Assembly (NCBI GenBank): GCA_023974075.1
Contig: CM043791.1
Coordinates: 5,597,829 to 5,661,828, forward strand
DNA from: Chaenocephalus aceratus
Taxonomy: Eukaryota; Chordata; Actinopteri; Perciformes; Channichthyidae
Direction: 5' to 3'
Length of the DNA: 64,000 bases
The notes under the pieces: model-generated
What the model was told of the DNA's origin: nothing
The model's input: the letters and a program-made list of their open reading frames with translations, nothing else
The model's database searches: none
Shown here: piece by piece, positions 56,455 through 64,000 of the stretch
Layout: every line of letters begins with the position of its first letter
How positions within the stretch are numbered: the stretch's first letter is position 1
Position numbers and translations under genes: made by a program

Positions 56455-57085
56455 CTAACTTTAAAATAGGCATTTTCCACAGAGAATAAAACGAAGTTCA
56501 GCCATGTTTTCTTTTTCTGCAGGGAGAAATTTGAAGATCACGTGACATAGACGCCAGCCATTGGAATGAATGGTGAAAAAAAACGGGGTTTGTCAAACAG
56601 AGCACATGGTGTAGTCCAAACGATAGCTGGGGATTCTGGGTAGTGTAGTGTCTTCTGCCATCCTTTACTCCGAAAAAATATTTGTTTCTCAGAATCGAAG
56701 GGGAAAAATACAAAAGCATTGCACACAATTTAAACCAATCAATGTTGTGTAATTAACAAGGATAATCTGGTGTTTTTTAGTCGATGAGTAGTGCAGATAT
56801 CACTGTAAAATCAATCGACAGTAAGGGGAATACTTACTTCCGGGTGTACAATTCTCCGTTATCCAATGAGAATGAACGCTCACATTGCCTTTAAGGGCAG
56901 CCGACACAAACGAATGCCGTGCTTCCATGAGCGTCAAATCCCGCCGCAGATGGGAATACATTGCAATCAGTTGAAAGCTATTTGCGTCCCTTTATGACGC
57001 TGAAGGAGCCTAGGAGCGTCACAACTGCACGCCACGGACACTGACCAAACGTCGCTCCTGGAAGCTTAGGGAGTGAGAGTGTGTT
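56455..57085 (-). repeat. GCGTC-rich dispersed repeat, copy C (longest)
   Basis: Same order as copy B (29690-30249), including the roughly 85 bp missing there (56550-56625). Ends GGGAGTGAGAGTGTGTTGG. Confidence 0.92.
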
Positions 57086-57089
57086 GGCG

Positions 57090-57764
57090 TGACATATCTG
57101 GAGTACGTCAGAAAAAAAAGTTGTGTAAAACAAACATTTATCACTTAATTATCCCTGAAAGCATTTTGATAATAAACCTGCTATTAGGTTTGAAACCACT
57201 GATCAACACCATGCGGTAAAATAAAATACAGGAAGAGGATACAAAAAATAAGAGCACAAAAAAACGAAAAGATAAAGACATGAAACAGGGTCAAATCAAC
57301 AGGTGTGAATATTAGACTTTGAAGCATAGAGCCAATTCTGCGCTGAAATTGCTGGAAATTAGCTTTGACTCTGCACCGCTTCACAAGCAGCTCATCATCT
57401 CACAGAGTTTGCTCCTGACAAAGATTAATTGGCTTTTTTGGCCCAGAAATCAGCATGAAGTCATAGGGGGAAAAAAAGCTTTTGCAACCCAATGTTACTA
57501 ATGTCTGCATGTCACCCACTCATTACAAAACCAGCCAAAGAAGACATATTAAGCTGGAGGGAAATAACTCAAATATAACCCAACAAGTGAACATCGCCCA
57601 CCACCAATTTTAGGATGTTATGCTTTCAGTTCTTTTATGTCTCGAGTTTGGCAAAAAATTATTTTGTCTGTTCACTTTTTGAAATAATTTACATTATGTC
57701 TGCAGCATGACGTGGACTACACTGTGTGGGCATTATTTGTATTCAAAATCAGAATACGTGACTC
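57090..57764. other. No supported gene
   Basis: Non-coding flank. The gypsy homology stops near 57765, so this is the sequence that replaced the missing 3' part of that element. Confidence 0.4.
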
Positions 57765-59105
57765 CACCACGTCCAGGTTCTGGTTGGCCCGCTCTGCCTG
57801 GCCGTTAGTCTGTGGATGGTAACCCGAGGAGAGACTTGCAGTGGCCCCCAGTGCCTGACAGAATGCCTTCCAAACCCGGGAAGCAAACTGGGGACCCCGA
57901 TCTGAGACAATGTCCTGGGGAATGCCGTGAAGCCTAAAAACATGGGACACAAGGAGGTATGCTGTCTCCAGAGCAGAGGGCAGCTTGGGCAGGGGGACAC
58001 AATGGACAGACTTGGAGAAACGATCAACAATGGTGAGGATGGTTGTATTACCTTCTGACGGAGGAAGTCCTGTAACGAAATCCACAACAATGTGCGACCA
58101 AGGGCGGTTAGGTATGGGTAAAGGACGTAGGAGGCCAGCTGGAGCACGGTGAGAGGACTTACTGCGGGCACAGACAGAGCAGGCAGAGACAAAAGCCCTG
58201 GTGTCAGCAGACATGGTCGGCCACCAACATTTCTGCTGGATTAGGGTCAAAGTTCTGTGAAAACCTGGGTGACAGGCAACTTTAGAAGAGTGGAGCACTG
58301 GAGATCTCATGGAGGAAAATACGAACAGCCGATCGGGAGGACAGGCCGCTGGGGCAGGATGTTCCTGGAGGGCCTCCTGAATGATCTGCTCGATCTCCCA
58401 CCTGGCCGCTCCAACCACACAGGAGGTAGGGATGATGGTCTCAACGGAGCTCTCTTCCACAGGGGGTGAAAACTGGCGGGAGAGAGCATCTGGCTTGGTG
58501 TTCTTTAATCCAGGGCGGTAAGTCAGAGTGAAATTGAACCTTCCAAGGAACAGTTTCCACCGAGCCTGATGGGAGTTCAACCTGTGAGAAGAACGTAAAT
58601 AGGACAGGTACTTGTGATCGGTCCAAATGATAAACGGACATACAGAACCCTCCAACCAGTGTCGCCACTCCTGCAGGGCTAGCACAACGGCTAGAAGTTC
58701 CCGATTCCCCACATCATAGTTCCTCTCTGCAGGTGTGAGGCGTCGAGAGAAGTAGGCGCAGGGGTGGAGTCTATGATCCTGGGACAAGCGCTGGGAAAGG
58801 ATTGCCCCGACACCTAGATCCGAGGCATCAACCTCCACCACAAATTGGAGTTCTGGATCTGGGTGAATGAGGACAGGAGTGCTGGAAAACAAATCTTTTA
58901 GTTTACCAAAAGAGGACTCGGCCGCAGGGGAACAGACAAAAGGCAGTTTGATAGAGGTTAACTGGGTTAGAGGAGCAGCAATATGACTGTAGTTCTTAAT
59001 GAAACGTCTAGAGAAATTTGCAAACCCGAAGAACCTCTGCAGCTGCTTCATGGTTGATGGAACCGGCCAGTCCCGAACTGCTTTCACTTGAGCTGGGTCA
59101 GGTTT
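57765..59105 (-). pseudogene. Gypsy pol, RNase H and integrase part
   Basis: Role: RNase H removes the RNA template; integrase inserts the cDNA. Seen in the open minus-strand frame 57717-59087: the RT/RNase H connection ([16 protein letters not shown]), RNase H first Asp in [16 protein letters not shown], then [20 protein letters not shown] (catalytic Glu region) and [11 protein letters not shown]. The integrase zinc-binding part follows (H-H about 58240-58270, then [10 protein letters not shown]). The integrase core has its first Asp in [13 protein letters not shown], second Asp in [10 protein letters not shown] and Glu in [16 protein letters not shown] stop (TAA) lies just upstream at about 59106. 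Homology ends a few residues after AERANQNLD; the remaining 13 or so codons are foreign. The core DD-35-E triad is complete, but the C-terminal domain is lost. Confidence 0.95.
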
Positions 59106-59268
59106 TTACTGCCCCTTTTCAACGATGACACCCAGGAATTGAACAGATGACACATGACATTCACATTTCTCAGCCTTATCAAACAGTCTGTTCTCGAGGA
59201 GTCTCTGGAGCACACATTTGACATGAGAAACATGATCATCTAAAGACTTTGAAAAAAATCAGGATATC

Positions 59269-60687
59269 ATCTAGATCAACCTTTTTTTGAACCGAGAGCT
59301 ACTATTAAAGTTGCCAGTCTGCCGAGATCTACCAGTCCAAATAGAGAGGCGTAGCCATTACTGACAGCCTACTACCAGGTAAATACACACTTCTACTTGT
59401 ATAAAACTGACCTTTGTACGATTAATACTCCATAAAATACTGCAGATCCTTTATCTTACCTCTTTCTAATCTACACACATACAAGTATTTAACTGAAGTT
59501 ACACAACAGTGTTGTTGATATAGAGTTGGAGTTTATGCCACACGTCACTACAGTGGGTAATGTTTTCAAGAAACATTGAACAGTGCTGCCACATATGACA
59601 CAGGAACAAAAGAAAAGACACTGAACCCTTTCTTTGCCATTATATAAAAATAGTGTTGCTTCAAAAGTATAAATTAGGCTTACTAATAAGACAACTCAGA
59701 TCTGAAGCTACTCAGGAATCTGCTGTCCAAAGTGCAATAAAGACAACATTAATAGAATCAACCCCTTTTTTGTTGCATTTTAGTAGAGTATAAAAAGAAA
59801 TGCCTTTAAAATAGGATGCAATCAACACTAGTTTCTTAACCTGAATTGATAATAGACTATAATCAATTTAAGTTTGCATTCTTATACCATTTTGTACAAT
59901 AATTATAATGACTAAGTTCAAACAAACTAAAACTCACAGCTGATTATTAACAGTATCCAACTTGAGTTTTTATTATATCAAAAACCTGTTGAAATGCTAC
60001 TGTTATTGTTGTTGTTTACTGTCCCCAAAAGCGCATCGGCAGCGATGGTCGGCAGCCTCCAGGAATGCTTCTTTCACAACTTCGCCATCTTTGAAAGACT
60101 TCATGTGTTTCGCAAGAACGTGACTGACACGATAAGATGCTCTGGTAGCAGCCTTGCTCTTGTTGTTGGCCTGGTGAAAATGGGCAGCTGTGCATTTAGC
60201 TGTCCTCTCAGGCCCCTCCCCTTTTGGAGCGTAGGGCAGAATTAGGAGGGAATTCCGTCTCGTAGCGTGTGTGCACTGTTTTGAAATGCCGCTCCTAAAT
60301 TACCCTTCTTCGATAAAGCCACGCTCGCATTGCAGACGAGACAGATGGACTTTGAATTGGAATAGATACAAATAATCATCCTCCCACTCGGAGTGAAAAT
60401 GATATATTTTGGGCTCTTTTGCTTCTGCCAAAATTGCGGTTTTGTGTGTGCGGACTGTCACTCCTGTTGACACGGACAACGTCAGCGAAATACTGCCCAG
60501 CCACGCCCCGACACATGGGGTCACGCCGGCCAATCACAAAGCTTTGATGCGTTCAAGTGCATTATTCTGGCACAGGAAGATTATGTTATAGGACATTAAC
60601 GATAAAACAGAATATTGTTGTTCTATTTTTAGACACATCTCGCGATCGACTGGGAATCTCGACTGGTTGGGAACCCCTGATCTAGAT
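59269..60687 (-). mobile_element. hAT element inserted in gypsy RT (TSD ATCTAGAT)
   Basis: The insert 59277-60679 (1403 bp) is flanked by identical ATCTAGAT (59269-59276, 60680-60687), an 8-bp TSD that is itself a palindrome. The minus-strand start is CAGGGGTTCCCAACC, the Charlie-like hAT terminus. The other end, CAACCTTTTTTTGAACC, begins directly at the TSD and looks about 10 bp shorter than a typical end. A remnant of its transposase is readable at 60005-60450. Removing the insert and one TSD restores a continuous YLDD reading, so the insertion postdates the gypsy copy. Confidence 0.95.
60005..60450 (-). pseudogene. N-terminal remnant of a hAT (Charlie/GTF2IRD2-like) transposase
   Basis: Seen on the minus strand: YHFHSEWEDDY (near 60400), then in a shifted frame CLVCNASVALSKKGNL (a zinc-finger-like CxxC with basic follow-up, near 60320), and, after another shift, KSKAATRASYRVSHVLAKH and SFKDGEVVKEAFLEAAD (60030-60170). 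This order matches the start of the hAT proteins related to GTF2IRD2/SCAND3-type host genes: aromatic-acidic lead-in, finger, then the A-S-Y-x-V-x-H-x-x-A-K-H helix. The catalytic and dimerisation regions are absent. Two frameshifts and a stop make it non-functional. Confidence 0.65.
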
Positions 60688-61275
60688 AAAGAAAGACAAA
60701 GCGGTTTAGAATGTCCCTCAACACATCATTTATAAGGGCCTGGAAGACAGCTGGAGCGTTTGTTAACCCAAAAGGCATGACTAAATACTCAAAATGGCCC
60801 AGGTGAGTATTAAATGCTGTTTTCCACTCGTCACCCTCTCTGATGCGAACTAAGTAGTATGCATTTCTAAGGTCAAGTTTAGTAAAGACTATAGCGTCAT
60901 CATGAAATGGGCCGAAAGCAGAGTCAATGAGCGGGAGAGGATACTTGTTTTTGACGGTAATGTCATTTAGACCTTTGAAGTCAATACAAGGGTGCAGGGA
61001 CTTTTTTTTTTTTTGTCCACAAAGAAAAAACCCGCTCCCACAGGTGAGGAAGAAGGACGAATGATGCCAGTGGACAAGGATTCCCCAATATACTTCTCCA
61101 TGGCCTCTTTCTCCGGCCTGGAGAGGTTGTACAGTTTTGTTGTGGGTAAGGGAGCACCAGGGAGCAGCTCAATAGCGCAGTCATAGGGCCTATGTGGTAG
61201 CAGAGAGAGGGCACGATCCTTGCTAAACACAAGTTTAAGGTCATGGTACTCGCTAGAAACAGATGAGATATCGAC
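60688..61275 (-). pseudogene. Gypsy reverse transcriptase, N-terminal two thirds
   Basis: Seen: [11 protein letters not shown] and [15 protein letters not shown] before [15 protein letters not shown], then [10 protein letters not shown] frame change follows at an A-run (61001-61014 on the plus strand). It continues [41 protein letters not shown] (first catalytic Asp), [18 protein letters not shown], and FVFLYLD at the hAT insertion. The rest ([28 protein letters not shown]) resumes at 59268 after the insert, with one further T-run frameshift. The YLDD catalytic pair is thus intact except for being split. Confidence 0.93.
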
Positions 61276-61279
61276 CCCC

Positions 61280-62214
61280 TCAGCTTGACTTCATCCGACC
61301 GATCTGCATGGGCTCCTCCTGGTGAGGCGTGGGTTGAGATGCTGGCGAGAACGGCAAACGAACACTGGCGGGCTCCGGAGGTGGGCGAGGAACAGCTGGT
61401 GACACACAGGAAAGGGGGGAAGGGAAGAAGGCCCTCTGCCTGACTGACCTCTCCCTACGTCTCTCCCTCAACCGGTTATCTAGACGAATAGCCAGACTAA
61501 TTAACTCCTCTAAGTCGGAAGTCTCGTCCCTAGCGGCTAATTCATCCTTGATTTCGTCCGCCAACCCTCTTAAAAACACACTCTGTAAAGCCGCTTGGTC
61601 CCAAGTACACTCAGCAGCTAAAATACGGAAATCAAGGGCATATTGGGAAACTGAGTCTCTTCCCTGACGGAGAGAGAGAAGCTGGCTGCCTGCCTCCTTA
61701 CCCCTAACAGGGTGGTCAAAAACCTTACGCAGCTCTCCGGAGAAAGCATTATAATCTGAACACAGGTAAGGCTTGTTAGAGGAAACTGCCAGCGACCAAG
61801 CGAAGGCTCTCTCAGAAAGAAGGCTCATAACAAAAGCTACTCTAGACTGATCAGAGGCATATGTAACTGGCTGCTGACTGAAAACTAACGAGCACTGATG
61901 AAGGAATTGGCTGCATGTCCCTGGATTACCTGAATACCTAGCGGGGATGGGAATATGTGGCTCCCGGAGACCTGGACTCAGTGTTGCTGGATGAGCAGAC
62001 TGGTGATACGGGAGAAGGAGCTGGAGGGACTGGAACAGGATCTTGGGTAAGCCGGGTCGCTACATCTTCCATGCGGCCGCTCAGCTGAATCATACCCGTC
62101 GTGAGTTGCTCAAGTTTTTCATTCAAGCTTCTCAGGACGGACTCGTGCTGACCCACGAGTGCCCCCTTTGAGGACAGGGCCTGCTTAAAAAAAATCAGTC
62201 TCTGCCGGGTCCAT
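61280..62214 (-). pseudogene. Gypsy gag, frameshifted and lacking the zinc knuckle
   Basis: The ATG at 62214 starts MDPAETD and runs into an A/T-run (about 62185-62195) where the frame is lost. The continuation ALSSKGALVGQHESVL, then QLSGRMEDVATRLTQ, is in a second frame. Near 61955 another shift leads to EPHIPIPARYSGNPGTC, then a 182-codon frame with ERAFAWSLAV, DHPVRGKEAGSQLLSLRQG and the retrotransposon-gag domain end (DFRILAAECTWDQ...FLRGL, EELISLAIRLDNRLRERRRE). It ends QIGRMKSS and a stop. The expected CCHC zinc knuckle and the protease that should follow are absent, because RT begins about 10 bases later. Confidence 0.92.
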
Positions 62215-62234
62215 GTTTTTTGGCCAGATAATTC

Positions 62235-62687
62235 TGTTAGGGCTGGGTCAAAAGTGCAGGACCTACAATGGCAGAGACCAGATGGATTCAGTCTTTTAAC
62301 AAAGTTTAATAAAGGAAAAAAGGAGCAACTAAAAAACAATCCACAAAATGAAGGTGGATCTAGTTCACACCGGTGGCGGCGGCAGGACTCAGGCTGGCTC
62401 GAGCAGACACTGGAAAAACAGAGGAAAAAACAAGGTTACTCTTCAACAAAAACAGCAAGTGAAAATCACACTAAGCTAGGATACTACGACGTTCAGCTCT
62501 ACCGAGTGAGACGGAATGATCTGGCACTGGAGTGTGAACATGACCAGGGTTTTATGGCGGAGTTGATTTGATGAGTACAGGTGCTCCTCATTCTGAACCA
62601 GATGAGCCTTCTAACGATCACCACACTGCATAAGAGAGAGAGAAGACAGAGGGGAGGAGGAGAAAGCAAAACACCTAAACCATAACA
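62235..62687 (-). repeat. 5' LTR of the gypsy element
   Basis: Minus strand: TGTTATGGTTTAGGTG at 62687 to CCCTAACA at 62235 (453 bp), TG...CA ends. An ATTAAA-type poly(A) signal lies near 62305. The sequence just inside (GAATTATCTGGCC) is where a primer-binding site would be; I could not match it to a tRNA. No partner LTR is present downstream. Confidence 0.88.
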
Positions 62688-62689
62688 GT

Positions 62690-63175
62690 TCCCTCCTTAA
62701 AAACATTATTGGTGTATTAATTTACTGTAATTACCAGTTCAAATACCTTTTAACGATGGGGTTTAGTCATGTCTGTCAGGTCTCTCACTCAGTAATGCCT
62801 TTTTGATGTGAATTCTTGCTTTTTTGCTTGTGGATATATTTGTTGTCTTTTTTAGGAAGAGTGAACATGCTCACTCAACAGAAGGAAGAGGGACAACCTT
62901 CATCAAGTTTTAGCCCACAGATATGTCAAAGTAAGGGCAAATTACAATTGTCTTCTCATCTGACACTACATATTTATGAAGGATGTCTGCAATGTAACCA
63001 GATAGCTACTGTATATACATTATGTTCTCCCTTATCCACACTTCCTCTTGCAAGTCAGATGGTGTCATGTAATGTTTCAACTGTTCTTCTGAAGGTCTTG
63101 TACTGAAAACTGGTGTTCTTTGCATTATGGTGTTGCATGGCGCTTTTGCTCTGATATTTTCTTTTTTTTGTAAAG
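62690..63175. other. No firm gene; possible exon near 62854-62928
   Basis: TTTTTTAG followed by an open stretch reading RVNMLTQQKEEGQPSSSF and a GTAAGG-type donor at about 62930 looks exon-like, but its end phase does not join the exon at 63176. Confidence 0.3.
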
Positions 63176-63798
63176 ATCACAGACAGGGCAAAGGTGGAAG
63201 CTGCCAGCTTCAGCGACTTGAAAAAGGAGCACAACCTTGATCAGGAGCCATACAGCAGTGTGTGTATGATGTCAGGCAATGGGCGGTCACAGGTAAGATA
63301 CCACAGGTTTTCCATATGCATCTGTTAATTACTGTAAGTTTAGACACACAATATAAGTTGGCTATATGTTGAAACTGAGACTGTCACTGATTGTATCTCT
63401 TCTCCAATTGTTTTTTTGCAACTATTTAAAGAGAGTCTACGCCCCAGGGTGTACTGAAGGACTGAGGGTGGATATTGAAAACATCACCGTCACTCTTTTG
63501 CGCAGGAAGCAAGATCTGTATCGTCAGCATGGTTTGTTGTCAAGCGTAGTTATTGAAATTACACTTCAAAAACAACAAAAAACATTCTGGCACCATGACA
63601 CAGTTTTGTTTCCATTTCACTCTGCAGACAGCAACCAGGCAAGGTAAAGAAAGAGGAAGAGAATGACAGACCTGAAGAAGAAGCTTTGCGAAAAGCTTGT
63701 GCAATACAACACCGGAGTGTAGGAAGAACAGATTGACGAGGAGTTGGCTTGCAGTCTGACAGAGGGCTACATCCTACCATGGGAGAGGCATGACAATG
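63176..63798 (+). pseudogene. Multi-exon KDZ/zisupton-like transposase gene fragment
   Basis: Three exon-like blocks with matching phases. 63176-63292 (39 codons; T-rich acceptor, CAG|GTAAG donor) reads AKVEAASFSDLKKEHNLDQ. 63432-63531 (acceptor TTAAAG, donor G|GTTTG) reads VYAPGCTEGLRVDIENIT then LLRRKQDLYRQH. 63628-63798 (acceptor CTCTGCAG, donor TG|GTAGAA) reads, after an in-frame TAA at 63645-63647, KRKRMTDLKKKLCEKLVQYN, then TAG at 63720-63722, then EEQIDEELACSLTEGYILPW. Both stops are one C-to-T change from Gln codons. The charged coiled coil followed by Glu/Asp-rich text and a Pro-Trp ending resembles the region near the end of KDZ-type (Kyakuja-Dileera-Zisupton) transposases, which fish carry. 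No catalytic core lies in the window, and the gene may continue beyond 64000. Confidence 0.5.
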
Positions 63799-64000
63799 GT
63801 AGAATAATTGCTAGTTTGGCTTTGTTTGTTTTTTTGTCGATACCAAAATATGACTTATTTTATCTTACTTTATCGTGAGGCAGAAAAAGCAATGGTGATA
63901 CTGTACCTGCAAATATATCATATTTGTTATTTGTTTACATTATAGAGAACCAATGCTATCGCTAAAAAGATTTGTGTCTCAGAAATAAAAATCATTCTGT
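63799..64000. other. Intron or flank of the preceding gene fragment
   Basis: Starts with a splice donor. No further exon was seen before the window ends. Confidence 0.4.

Larger units (their letters stand above)
57765..62687 (-). mobile_element. Ty3/gypsy retrotransposon, 3'-truncated, internally deleted, with hAT insertion
   Basis: On the minus strand: 5' LTR (62235-62687), gag, a gag-RT junction where zinc knuckle and protease are missing, RT, RNase H, integrase, then abrupt loss within integrase at about 57765. No 3' LTR exists in the window. The order RT-RNase H-integrase identifies Ty3/gypsy. A 1.4-kb hAT element (59277-60679) splits RT. The element cannot move on its own. Confidence 0.95.

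Overview
The window looks like repeat-rich, non-coding DNA of a teleost fish, probably a percomorph. The evidence is the repertoire: Tc1-like, hAT, Kolobok-like (TTAA) and Harbinger-like DNA transposons, an L2-clade LINE with an esterase ORF1, Ty3/gypsy elements and solo LTRs, tRNA-derived SINEs, long CA tracts and the TACTTNTACTTGAGTA-type repeat of fish. I found no intact single-copy host gene. Nearly every convincing coding stretch belongs to a mobile element or to a decayed, transposon-related gene family.

Layout. At 0.6-2.2 kb lies a decayed minus-strand THAP zinc-finger gene. At 2.77-4.33 kb is a large palindromic DNA transposon carrying a 20-bp minisatellite in each arm. At 6.49-7.63 kb is an internally deleted hAT element with matching ends and a perfect 8-bp target duplication (TSD). 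A foldback element and a BED-finger/LINE remnant lie at 9-10.3 kb. At 11.75-14.2 kb is a nested pile: a TTAA element, then a hAT-family repeat split by a solo LTR and by a second repeat that itself contains a SINE. At 15.9-16.3 kb are remains of a Harbinger-type transposase. At 17.3-18.2 kb a 57-bp minisatellite has expanded inside a dispersed repeat. A solo LTR (21.2-21.7 kb), SINE and LINE tails, CA tracts and three copies of a GCGTC-rich repeat follow up to 30.3 kb. At 30.4-33.4 kb and 22.2-23.5 kb the sequence looks low-repeat; these are the best places to look for host regulatory DNA.

The second half holds a decayed Tc1 copy (35.2-36.8 kb), a solo LTR inside an AT-rich inverted-repeat element (37.1-38.7 kb), and a nearly full-length L2 LINE (43.75-48.6 kb) whose ORF1 is intact while ORF2 is broken by single-base frameshifts. 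At 49.9-52.0 kb is a puzzling LTR-like region followed by a proline/serine-rich repetitive reading frame built from 33-, 12-, 60- and 45-nt units, all multiples of three; I do not recognise it. Another hAT copy (53.7-54.9 kb) splits an older repeat. A 3'-truncated Ty3/gypsy element (57.8-62.7 kb, minus strand) carries a hAT insertion exactly at its reverse transcriptase YLDD codons. The last kilobase holds three exon-like blocks resembling a KDZ/zisupton-type transposase gene with two in-frame stops.

There is no cooperative gene system here; the biology is the insertion history. Nested TSDs give a relative chronology, and several elements are broken mostly by indels with few stop codons, which points either to recent death or to indel errors in the assembly.
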